DNA from: Nitrospira sp.
Lineage (GTDB): Bacteria > Nitrospirota > Nitrospiria > Nitrospirales > Nitrospiraceae
Assembly (NCBI GenBank): GCA_019636835.1
Contig: JAHBWU010000030.1
Coordinates: 1 to 41,603, forward strand
DNA length: 41,603 nt
Reading direction: 5' to 3'
In this document: positions 24,788 to 33,190 of the stretch, piece after piece
Numbering within the stretch: the first letter of the stretch is position 1
Layout of the letters: the number at the start of each line of letters is the position of its first letter
Program-made: the position numbers and the translations under genes
The notes under the pieces: model-generated
Database searches by the model: none
What the model was told of the DNA's origin: nothing
Seen by the model: the letters and a program-made list of their open reading frames with translations, nothing else

Positions 24788-26210
24788 GCATGGGCGGGTC
24801 AGATTCTTGGATGGTGGAATTGTCAGGGCGACCGATACCAAGGGTGTCCATTCGGTATTTCAGCATCCGGCGGCTGATCCCGAGTAGGTTTGCGGCGTGG
24901 GTTTGTACGTAATTGGTTCGTTTCAACGCATCAAGGATAATCTCCCGTTCAAACTCCATCACGGCTTTTTCAAGGGACATGCGACCGGCGAGAGTATCGT
25001 CTCGAAGCGACGTTGAACGGGAGTCACTCTTGATCAGCGTCGGCAAATGCTCCGGAGTGATTTGCGTGGCATGTTGGGACCAGATGAACGCTTGCTCAAC
25101 GAAGTTTTCCAGCTCGCGAACGTTGCCCGGCCAAGAATAACGAGTCAGAAGCTCCAGCGCGTCCTTTCCGAACTCGATGTGGGGGCGGCGTTCCTCTTCC
25201 AACCGTTTCTCGAGGAAATGTCTGGCCAAGAGAGGGATATCCTCACCACGTTCACGGAGTGGAGGGAGAAAGAGCGCAATGACATTGATGCGGTAGTAGA
25301 GGTCTTCTCGAAACTGTCCTTTTCGAACGAGGTCGTCAAGATTTTTGTTCGTCGCCGCCACAATGCGGACATCGACCTTGATTGACTGAATTCCTCCGAT
25401 TCTCGTAAATTCGCGTTCTTGGATGACGCGCAGGAGCTTCGCCTGTGTGACGGGACTTAAGTCGCCGATTTCATCCAGGAACAACGTTCCGGTATTCGCC
25501 AGCTCGAACTGTCCCACGCGTCGAGCTGTGGCATCCGTGAACGCACCTTTTTCATGGCCAAAAAGTTCGCTTTCAATGAGCGTTTCAGGTAAAGCTGCGC
25601 AGTTCAGTGCAATGAAGGGCCGTTCGCGCCGGGAACTGTTGTAGTGCAAGGCTCGCGCTACCAATTCCTTTCCCGTGCCGCTTTCTCCCGTAATGAGTAC
25701 GGTGGTACGACTGTCGGCGACCTGTTCGATTTTTGAGTAGATCTCCTGCATGCCCTGGCTTTTGCCGATCAGATTATGGAAAGCATAGCGCTGGACCACT
25801 TGAGCCCGCAGTTGCTTGACCTCGCGCTCCAATTCGGAGGCGTTCAGGACTCGATCGATGACGATACGGAGCTCATCGACGTCAAACGGTTTTGAGAGAT
25901 AGTCGGCGGCTCCGAGCTTCATGGCGTCGACGGCTGTTTTGACGGACTTGGTGCCTGTGAGCATGATGACAGGGGGCATTTTGCTCTCTAGACGAAGCGT
26001 TTGAAGCACTGCAAGGCCGTCGGTTCCTGGGAGAATGACGTCGAGGAGGATGAGGTCGGGCTCGTCCTTCCGAAACACATCGAGCCCCTCATGTCCATCA
26101 CTCGCTTGGAGAATGTCATAGATTGGTTCGAGAACCATCTTGAGAGAGGCACGGACACGGGGATCGTCATCGATCAGAAGAATTCGTTTCCTAACAACCG
26201 AGCTTTCCAC
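24780..26210 (-). CDS. Sigma-54-dependent response regulator (NtrC family)
   Basis: This 476-residue transcription activator has a receiver (LLIDDD, Asp57 in LLDVILP, Lys in LSKPFD), an AAA+ domain (Walker A GESGTGKE 175-182, then ELFGHEKGAFTDA, LDEIGDLS, and the NVRELEN sensor) and a Fis-type HTH at the C terminus (THAANLLGISRRMLKYRM). When phosphorylated such proteins remodel sigma-54 polymerase at -24/-12 promoters. The sigma-54 contact loop reads GAFTDA (222-227) rather than GAFTGA. The GTG start at 26210 has a strong AAGGAG upstream. It follows the histidine kinase by 16 bp, so the two are an operon and probably a cognate pair. No target promoter was evident to me in the window. Confidence 0.94.
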   Translation of the reverse strand: MESSVVRKRILLIDDDPRVRASLKMVLEPIYDILQASDGHEGLDVFRKDEPDLILLDVILPGTDGLAVLQTLRLESKMPPVIMLTGTKSVKTAVDAMKLGAADYLSKPFDVDELRIVIDRVLNASELEREVKQLRAQVVQRYAFHNLIGKSQGMQEIYSKIEQVADSRTTVLITGESGTGKELVARALHYNSSRRERPFIALNCAALPETLIESELFGHEKGAFTDATARRVGQFELANTGTLFLDEIGDLSPVTQAKLLRVIQEREFTRIGGIQSIKVDVRIVAATNKNLDDLVRKGQFREDLYYRINVIALFLPPLRERGEDIPLLARHFLEKRLEEERRPHIEFGKDALELLTRYSWPGNVRELENFVEQAFIWSQHATQITPEHLPTLIKSDSRSTSLRDDTLAGRMSLEKAVMEFEREIILDALKRTNYVQTHAANLLGISRRMLKYRMDTLGIGRPDNSTIQESDPPMQE

Positions 26211-26226
26211 AAGCGCTCCTTGCGTT

Positions 26227-27504
26227 CTAAGCCTGATGGGAGGGAAGATTGATGCGGAAGGTCGTTCCGACCCCTTCCGTGCTCTGAACTTGAATTTCTC
26301 CTCGATGCTCCCGAATGATCTGATGAGCGATGGTCAGTCCCAGCCCCGTTCCTTCGTTCACGGCGCTCGCATGTTTGGTGGTAAAAAACGGGTCGAAGAT
26401 GTGGTCAAGGCTTTCAGGTGAGATGCCATGCCCTGTATCTTCGATCTCTATCTGAGTCCACACCTCACCCTCCGCTTTCTGGAGCCTGGCGGTCCGTACT
26501 CGGAGAGTTCCGATCTTTTCGCTCATGGCATCCATCGCATTTAAGAGCAGGTTTAAAAGGACCTGTTTGATTTGTTGCCGATCTAACATGCCACGAGGAA
26601 GCTCCGGCGACAAATCTTTTTCAATCTTGATCCCGCGGCTGTCGGCTTTTACCTGGATAAAGTACAGGCAGGACGAGACGATTTCATTCAAATCCTCATC
26701 AGTCAACCGTGGTTCCATGTACCGAGCGTAGTCAAGAATCTCCTGAATCAACCGTTCAATCCGATTGACGTCATCGAGCACAATTCGGCTGAATTCACCG
26801 ATAAATTGACTGTCATCCTTACGTTCAGGAGCTAGCTGGATGAAGGTCTTGATTGACGTCAAGGGGTTTCGGATTTCGTGAGCGAAACCCCCGGCAATGG
26901 TTTCCAAAGAACGCAATCGATCGGTTCGCCGCATGAGAGCCTGGGACTGCCGGAGATCCTCATACAGCAGGAAAGAGTCGAGTGCATTGGCGGCATTCTG
27001 GGCCATAGCAGCTAGAAGTTCCATGGTATGGGAGGGGATGACCGTGGCGCCTATCCGGGATTGGAGCAATACGAAAGCGATCAACTTTCCTCGATTCAGC
27101 AGCGGGATGGCAAGCTTGACGGGGAGAGTGGTGAGCTGGGAATCCGTCGTGTCGTCCAACGATGCCCTGCATAAGGAATCGGTCAGCGTAGACGAGTCGA
27201 GGATGCCTTGGTGGTGAGCAAGTAGTTGAACGAGGGGATGATTGAGGGGAAAAGCGGGAGACGTCGCTATCAAAGGGATCTGCGCTTGTGAAACCACCTG
27301 GCAGAAACATTCGCGTTCGCGATCAAACAGATATAGAACCCCTTTAGAGTGCTGGGATACTTCGGAGAGGCCGGAAAGGATGCGCTCTGCGATGGCGGGG
27401 AGGCTTGTCGGGTTCCCCATGTCCCGCGCGAACTGCGTGAGTCGTTGCAGCGATGCCGTGCCTGATTGATAAGGGGTCGATTGCGGAGCTGTGCGATCCA
27501 TCAT
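26227..27504 (-). CDS. GAF-domain sensor histidine kinase (NtrB-like)
   Basis: This 425-residue cytoplasmic kinase has a GAF-like sensor (about 35-180), HisKA with His209 in GGFAHEIRNPLTSIKTF, and a complete HATPase (N box LLNLLLNAMDAM, G1 IEDTGHGI, F box FDPFFTTK, G2 GTGLGLTI). No membrane segment is present, so it senses something inside the cell. The H box and ATPase type match kinases that pair with NtrC-family regulators, and such a regulator is next. It lies 100 bp downstream of the 1399-residue protein on the same strand, which may feed into it. Start ATG 27504, or ATG 27501 just after it. Confidence 0.93.
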   Translation of the reverse strand: MMDRTAPQSTPYQSGTASLQRLTQFARDMGNPTSLPAIAERILSGLSEVSQHSKGVLYLFDRERECFCQVVSQAQIPLIATSPAFPLNHPLVQLLAHHQGILDSSTLTDSLCRASLDDTTDSQLTTLPVKLAIPLLNRGKLIAFVLLQSRIGATVIPSHTMELLAAMAQNAANALDSFLLYEDLRQSQALMRRTDRLRSLETIAGGFAHEIRNPLTSIKTFIQLAPERKDDSQFIGEFSRIVLDDVNRIERLIQEILDYARYMEPRLTDEDLNEIVSSCLYFIQVKADSRGIKIEKDLSPELPRGMLDRQQIKQVLLNLLLNAMDAMSEKIGTLRVRTARLQKAEGEVWTQIEIEDTGHGISPESLDHIFDPFFTTKHASAVNEGTGLGLTIAHQIIREHRGEIQVQSTEGVGTTFRINLPSHQA

Positions 27505-27604
27505 GAGTGTGGTGGCGAGATCTTATGCGCCTACGTAGTTCGTTGTGGCGGAAGCGAGGCTACGTATCATCCCTAGGTGAAAAGTATACACCCGAGGGAC
27601 TGTT

Positions 27605-30600
27605 TCATCCAACGGATTTGGTCTTCCGTACAATGGCGAGTAGAAGTTGGTTGTCGAGGACGGGAAAAAACTGGATTTGGCCCGTACCTGCATGAGTCAG
27701 CAGGCGGGCTAGGTCATCCCGCTCATAGCTATGCAAGAGGCCATGGCGAATGGCCTCTCGCAGACGGCCGAGATAATGAAGGACGGTCTGAGCCGGAGAA
27801 CCGAAATCATCGTGGTCTGCTGCGCGCAGATGGCGGCGAAACAACATCGAGAGATCGGTGTGCGGTTGAAAACAGGTCACGACGGCCGTCCCGTCCGGAT
27901 GCAAGACTCGAAGCACCTGTTGGAGGCAATGAAGGGGAGAGGGGATAAAAGCGAGCGAAAGATGGCAGAGAATACGCTCCATTGATCCGTCGGTGAGGGG
28001 GAAAGGCCCATCCCAGTCTGTGTGCATCCAACTTGTCGATAACAATTGGCCGATTGGGACGGCAGTCGCAAGTGTGCCGGGCAGTCCTTCAGCGCATGTA
28101 CGGATCTGCAGTTCTGCAAGTCTAAGCGATTCGTGCGACTGGTCCAACCCGATATAGCGGAGAGGGACGGACATCCGTCCCCTTTGATGCGCCGACCGGT
28201 AGGCCTGATTGGTCAGCAGGTGACGGGCGAAGTTTCTTTGACCGCAACCGATCTCGAGGATAGTCATGCCTGGTTCAAGAGGAAGGAGTCGGCGATACAG
28301 TTCATTCGTCAAGGCCAAATAGTCCGGCAAGTTTTCGAGTTGAGGCAAATGGGCCAAGTGAGCACCCAACAAGGCGCTGCGTGTGGCCTGCGAGACGTGG
28401 TAGCGAATGCGGATGCGTTCATGCTCCAACTGCCGTTGCTGATACACATCACGGAGACTCGGTTCCCGTACCTGAGCCGAGGAAAGATCGCCGATCAGAG
28501 AAGTTGAGATCAACTTCAAGCTAGTCTTGAAGGCTGCGGTACGGCGCTCGTCGTTGGCGCCGGATTCTCCGGACACGTCGGCCGGCAGCGATACAACGGT
28601 TGGGACGGTTCCCAAGGCACTGAGGGACTGATATTGAGGGCCGAACACGTGTTCAATGGGACGGTTCTTTCTGGGAGAGATCAGGATAACAGGCGGAGTG
28701 GCCAGTTGAGCGAAGTCAGATCTTGACGAGGCCAAGTCGACGTATCCTCCCGTGATCGCATCGCCGACAAACTTGTCGAAGTTGACATTAAGGCCCCAGA
28801 GATTGACAACACCCCGCCGATGGCCCTGCCGGTAGGATTCAATGACATTGGAACGTTTAATGCGGGAAAGAGCGGTTTCTATGTCGAAGACAGGATTCAA
28901 CAAGAAAAGCCGATCAGGCAATGTGTTCAGGGCCATGACTTTCACCGCTACTCGCGCAGCAATGTCTTCGGCGAGGAGCGCCACCGGAGCGGTGGGCCAT
29001 GTAGTGTGGACAAAGTCCAGGACGCACTGGAGATCAGTCTGCATGTTGCGCAATGTGATCTGCAGAATGTTGCCCTCGCTTTGGCCGACATGGTTCGAGT
29101 GATCATAGCGCAGCACACGTAAATGGTTGGCAGCGAGGTAAAACGAGAGCGGTATGTAGTCGGTTTGGGTCGATCCGAATCCAGGAATGACGATGATGAT
29201 CGGGGTGTCTTGTGAAATTTCATGGCGAGCATGATCGGCCGTCACCGCAATAGCCTGGCCATGCGTATTGCGGCATTCCCATCTGTCGCTCATGATCAAT
29301 GGCCGGCCGTCTCGGTCCGCAAAATCTATGGAGGAGCCGACGTGTTGCGCAAGCACACGATTGATTTCCCGTTCGGCGAATGGCGTCAATTGGGAAAAAC
29401 GGATGCCGACGTGCTGTCCTGGTTGTGAGGAGCTTGGTGTTATCTTGGATAAGATAGTGGGATCGGGCGCGAGATGGACAATTCGGCCGGTCAGGATCAC
29501 TTCCTGCTTCTGTACCCTCGACTGATCATGGTCGTCGATCGAAGAGAAACGAAGCGTGACCGCTTCAGCGGTCATTTTCAGAACCTGCTCCGTTTGCACG
29601 CATACACCGCCTCGGCTGAGGTTGACGGCAGTACCCAACAGACTTCCGGTTGCGGCTGTAGCAGGTTCAATGCGGACCGGCAGCGTCACTCGAACTCTCA
29701 CGGTCTCACGAGAATCCGTGCCTCGCAGGCCGGTTTCCGTGAAGGTTGCTACGAAGTCGTCTGTCCTATCGAGCGGCGGAAACTGAGCTTCGACCGTCAT
29801 GGCGAATGCAGGTACACGCGCCGCTTCAATAAACGAGGTGAGGATTTTCTGCCGACCCTCGTCGAGTGCGGTGAACTCGAGTGCGACACGGGAGGTTTGC
29901 CGTTCGATACGGGCCCGTCGCAGAGTTTCTCCTCGGTCATACGCGGTGGCATCCAATTCCAAGATGCTGACGACTGTTTTAAGGAGCAGGTAGACTGGCT
30001 GTTGTTCGAATGACGGGAGCACACCCTCGATCTCTAATGAGGCGCCGCCTGAACTCAGATTCGTCACGACACCCTCGTAGGGCGCATTGCCGATCGTAAT
30101 CCTCGTCGGGAGATCGACGTCCGTCCGAATGCGTTTACGGCGGTCCGGCAAAGGCTTCATCGGTTGGACGGAGGGAAGGGATTCGGTCGGCGAGGGGTGC
30201 GCCGGAGCCTGAAGAATCGTCTCGGTAGTCGCACCGCCTGCCGAAGAAACGGGCGGGGTCACAGGAACAGCGGGACTGTTCGGCACAGGAGGTTGTCCCA
30301 CTGGAATCCACACCTTGATCGACAGAAAGCCGTCGACCGGCGCTAGAAAATCTAAACGGCCTCCAAGTCGCTTGGTCAATGCATAGGCTCCAAAGAGATC
30401 GTCGGTCGTTGTCGGCAGGGGCGGTTCCTCAGCCGCGGCGATGATGTCTGTTTCTTGGATGTGAATTTCGAATTCGGCGGCTGTCGTTTGTGAAAGCAAG
30501 GAAATCTCTTGGTCTATGGGGACTCCGGTTTCGTTTCTTGTCTTGGTACTGATTCGTAATCGATGGGGAGTTCCTATAGCGGCCACATAGCGTCGAGCAT

Positions 30601-31804
30601 GTGTGAGGAGAATGCGCAGGAGATTCATCATGGAGTCGAGGTTTCCGGTGAAAGGAGGAGGATTCTGCCCATAGTCACGTTCAATCCACTCGGTGTCCGC
30701 AGGGGTAAAGGGAGGTTGAGCGAGGACGGTCTCGATGATGTCGTTGATGGTGTCGCGGCCGGTGATGATTTCCGTCGTGATTTGGACGAGTTCTTTCCCC
30801 AGATGGGCGGCTTCAGCGGCGTACGTGGCCAGCGAATCCACTTGCTCGATCAGGTGAGCGTCGCGGATGGTTTTGAGCAGGAGTTGAGATTGGGAGTACA
30901 GGGCGGTGTGCGGGGCGTGCAGATTTTGCGACAAGGTCGAAAAGCGCTGTCCGATGGCGAGAAGTCGATCGGATTCACGAAGTCGATGCTCAAGCTGATC
31001 AATGGTCCTCGTTTGCCGACGCTGGTGTGATATATCGTGCAACAAGCCGAGCGTTCCGAGGTACCGGCGATCGACATCGTACAGTCCTCTCGCGCTGATC
31101 TCGACTCTGACTCGCGTGTGACCCGGTTTGCCGGAGGATGACTTGCGGATGAGATCGAGTTCAGTCCGCCGGGCTGCGCGCGTCCCTGTTCGGCGGTCGT
31201 TGAAACGATGACGAGCGCGATCCTGTTGATCCTGAGGCACGAGATCCGAGTAGAGGGTGCCGAGTAATTCGTCCTGCGTATAGCCCAGCATTTCTGCGGC
31301 GAACGGGCTTAGAGACACGAATCGTCCGTCCACATCCAGTTCATACAATCCATCGCTGAGTATATCGATGAGACGGCCGTGGCGTTCCTGTGTCCGAGTG
31401 AGTGTCATACGGATGGCGTGTGTATCGAGCGCGCTCCTTGTGCACAACGCCAGTTCGGCGAGAAAACCGGGTGACTTCTTGTAAAGAAGAAAATCCGCGC
31501 CTGCCTGAAGCGCATTCAAGGCGTCGGTAGCGTCGCGATGATCCGTCTGCAGCACGAGTGTGGCATAGGGTGCAAGCCGCCTCAGTTCTGAGAAGACAGG
31601 CGCAGCGGGTTGGGTGAGCAACGCCTCATCGATTACGATGAGCTGCCATGCTGCCAGATGCCCCCACTGAAACGCTTCCTCCAGGGTGTAGACGGCGTCG
31701 ACGCGGCAGTTTGGAAAGAATCTTCGGAAGGTGAGCGTGGCCAGTTTGATTTCTTCGGCGATCGCATTGACGAGGAGGATGGCGACAGGCTCACTCTGCG
31801 GCAT
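27605..31804 (-). CDS. 1399-aa chimeric signalling/enzyme protein: REC-PAS-kinase-like-PilZ-PilZ-LuxD-like-methyltransferase
   Basis: Seven regions are readable in one uninterrupted frame. (1) Residues 5-125 form a receiver-like fold with Asp59, but the N-terminal acidic pair is missing (LLVNAIAEE). (2) A PAS domain covers about 143-258. (3) A HisKA-like helix at about 280-310 has Gln293 in SQNLHAPHTAL where the phosphorylated His should be, and 385-503 is an ATPase-like fold without a clear N box. (4) A Pro-rich linker follows at 504-550. (5) Two PilZ domains follow, with RRKRIR and NLSSGG (554-665), then RETVRVR and NLSRGG (698-820). (6) A LuxD-like alpha/beta hydrolase covers about 840-1137 (VLRYDHSNHVGQSEG). 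(7) A class I SAM methyltransferase covers about 1160-1395 (ILEIGCGQRNF, YIGLDQS). It is probably a cytoplasmic c-di-GMP-responsive enzyme or scaffold. It leads the kinase/regulator cluster. Domain calls are by eye. Confidence 0.85.
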   Translation of the reverse strand: MPQSEPVAILLVNAIAEEIKLATLTFRRFFPNCRVDAVYTLEEAFQWGHLAAWQLIVIDEALLTQPAAPVFSELRRLAPYATLVLQTDHRDATDALNALQAGADFLLYKKSPGFLAELALCTRSALDTHAIRMTLTRTQERHGRLIDILSDGLYELDVDGRFVSLSPFAAEMLGYTQDELLGTLYSDLVPQDQQDRARHRFNDRRTGTRAARRTELDLIRKSSSGKPGHTRVRVEISARGLYDVDRRYLGTLGLLHDISHQRRQTRTIDQLEHRLRESDRLLAIGQRFSTLSQNLHAPHTALYSQSQLLLKTIRDAHLIEQVDSLATYAAEAAHLGKELVQITTEIITGRDTINDIIETVLAQPPFTPADTEWIERDYGQNPPPFTGNLDSMMNLLRILLTHARRYVAAIGTPHRLRISTKTRNETGVPIDQEISLLSQTTAAEFEIHIQETDIIAAAEEPPLPTTTDDLFGAYALTKRLGGRLDFLAPVDGFLSIKVWIPVGQPPVPNSPAVPVTPPVSSAGGATTETILQAPAHPSPTESLPSVQPMKPLPDRRKRIRTDVDLPTRITIGNAPYEGVVTNLSSGGASLEIEGVLPSFEQQPVYLLLKTVVSILELDATAYDRGETLRRARIERQTSRVALEFTALDEGRQKILTSFIEAARVPAFAMTVEAQFPPLDRTDDFVATFTETGLRGTDSRETVRVRVTLPVRIEPATAATGSLLGTAVNLSRGGVCVQTEQVLKMTAEAVTLRFSSIDDHDQSRVQKQEVILTGRIVHLAPDPTILSKITPSSSQPGQHVGIRFSQLTPFAEREINRVLAQHVGSSIDFADRDGRPLIMSDRWECRNTHGQAIAVTADHARHEISQDTPIIIVIPGFGSTQTDYIPLSFYLAANHLRVLRYDHSNHVGQSEGNILQITLRNMQTDLQCVLDFVHTTWPTAPVALLAEDIAARVAVKVMALNTLPDRLFLLNPVFDIETALSRIKRSNVIESYRQGHRRGVVNLWGLNVNFDKFVGDAITGGYVDLASSRSDFAQLATPPVILISPRKNRPIEHVFGPQYQSLSALGTVPTVVSLPADVSGESGANDERRTAAFKTSLKLISTSLIGDLSSAQVREPSLRDVYQQRQLEHERIRIRYHVSQATRSALLGAHLAHLPQLENLPDYLALTNELYRRLLPLEPGMTILEIGCGQRNFARHLLTNQAYRSAHQRGRMSVPLRYIGLDQSHESLRLAELQIRTCAEGLPGTLATAVPIGQLLSTSWMHTDWDGPFPLTDGSMERILCHLSLAFIPSPLHCLQQVLRVLHPDGTAVVTCFQPHTDLSMLFRRHLRAADHDDFGSPAQTVLHYLGRLREAIRHGLLHSYERDDLARLLTHAGTGQIQFFPVLDNQLLLAIVRKTKSVG

Positions 31805-32052
31805 GGCACGATTCCCGTGTTTCTGGGCAAGCCTGCTCTTAGAGAGGTCATTCAGTAGGCTGCTGTGTATTGCCGCTGCGTGTCAATCAACCGACTCAAT
31901 CACCCAACACTGCTTGATGCTTCGGCGAAGACTGTGTGATTTGATACCACAAGTGGCGGCGAGAAACCCAGACTGGAGGCCGCTTCTTTCGTAGGGGACG
32001 GTGGCTACAGGCTGTTTGAATGAACAATTTTGGACGGTAGGAAAAGTGCGGA

Positions 32053-32101
32053 CCGCTCGCAGGCCTTGTCGGATGGTTTCTGCCGACAGGCCTGCGAGCG
32101 G
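32053..32101 (-). terminator. Strong hairpin terminator after the PHM-like gene
   Basis: Arms 32053-32072 and 32083-32101 pair over 19 bp with one bulged base and a 10-nt loop. On the minus strand the stem is followed by a short run ending in CTTTTCC. It begins 4 bp past the stop of the PHM-like gene, as expected for its rho-independent end, although the T-run is modest. Confidence 0.75.
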
Positions 32102-32105
32102 GAGA

Positions 32106-33110
32106 TCAGTAGGCGGAGGCAGTCTTGCCCTGCTCCGAACAGACACCGGGCGTCATATACAGCAGATAGTTACCCATGCCATGTTGGAGCTCAGTTCTCT
32201 GTAGAGAATGGTGGTAGACCATCACCATCTCATAGTCATCATCCTTGGAGATGGGGAACCCCTGGCCATCCTTATAAACTTGATGGGGTAAGAATTCGCG
32301 GAGCGTCCCATCTGCCTCAACATCCGGCACAGTCCGGAGGAGAGTCTGTTTTTTAGTTTTATTTTCCAACGCGATCAGGAGCAATTCATCATGGCCGTGC
32401 GGATAGGCGTATTTGACGCAGCCATCCATACTAAACTTCAATGGTGCCGTACGAACCTGGACACCCGGCCCGATTTCGATCCCTTCATCTGTCTGATCCG
32501 CGGGCCGATCACCGAATTTGGTAAAGCAGACGATGTTGACACCGACCTGATAGATGTCCATCGCTTTGACCGGTTTGGCCTTCGGCGCAAAGTACATCGT
32601 GAACGTTGCAATGACGTCTTTGGTGGGCGGGGCGCCGTGATAGAAGGCGACGACCGTCATCAATTTGTCGGTTGCCGACAGCTTCACACCGTATCCCTCG
32701 GGGAATTGTGTTTCGGACATTTCGAGTCCGGCTCCACCGAAGAAGAGCGGCTCACCGGGACAGGAGACGCTGGGCTTGGTGTTGTTGATCATCAAAATAT
32801 GGTGCAGGTAATTTCTCGGCAATTCCTTCCCATCGACCGTGGAAAGAGCGGACTTGAAGCCGATCAAAAACTTGTCCTCAGGCAGCTGAAAGTTGAACCG
32901 AGGCATGGAGTCACCCATATCGCCTTCACCGTGGCCGGTTGGAAGATCGATAGGACCGAAGGTCAGGGTCGCCGTGTTCTCTCCATAGGTGATCTTTGAG
33001 CCCACCTGCTTTTTCAGGGTGGGGACGGCATGATGATCATGGCCCCCATCAGCATAGGCTGATGAGATCATGAAGAAGGTAGAGATAAACAGAATGAGGG
33101 ATCTGCGCAT
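32106..33110 (-). CDS. Secreted PHM-like type II copper monooxygenase candidate
   Basis: This 334-residue protein has a signal peptide (cleavage near AYA-DGG, residue 20), then a His-rich start (GGHDHH). Its body follows peptidylglycine alpha-hydroxylating monooxygenase (PHM). NYLHHILMIN gives His103-His104. FPEGYGVKLSATDKLMTVVAFYHG corresponds to the PHM segment ending in QVHYG and gives His158. YPHGHDELL gives His238 and His240. GMGNYLLYM, at the place of PHM's MCN motif, gives Met312. These six positions match the CuH and CuM ligands. PHM uses two coppers, ascorbate and oxygen to hydroxylate a C-H bond. The ATG at 33110 has GGAGG 5 nt upstream; an open frame 61 residues longer is not used. 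It may be cotranscribed with the NTF2-like gene 80 bp upstream. The alignment is from memory; substrate unknown. Confidence 0.65.
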   Translation of the reverse strand: MRRSLILFISTFFMISSAYADGGHDHHAVPTLKKQVGSKITYGENTATLTFGPIDLPTGHGEGDMGDSMPRFNFQLPEDKFLIGFKSALSTVDGKELPRNYLHHILMINNTKPSVSCPGEPLFFGGAGLEMSETQFPEGYGVKLSATDKLMTVVAFYHGAPPTKDVIATFTMYFAPKAKPVKAMDIYQVGVNIVCFTKFGDRPADQTDEGIEIGPGVQVRTAPLKFSMDGCVKYAYPHGHDELLLIALENKTKKQTLLRTVPDVEADGTLREFLPHQVYKDGQGFPISKDDDYEMVMVYHHSLQRTELQHGMGNYLLYMTPGVCSEQGKTASAY

Positions 33111-33190
33111 AAGACCTCCCAGAGGAAGTGAAGCGGTGATGTTGAACCGGACTCCGAGTTGTTGGTATGGCTGAGAAGAAACAAACCGAC

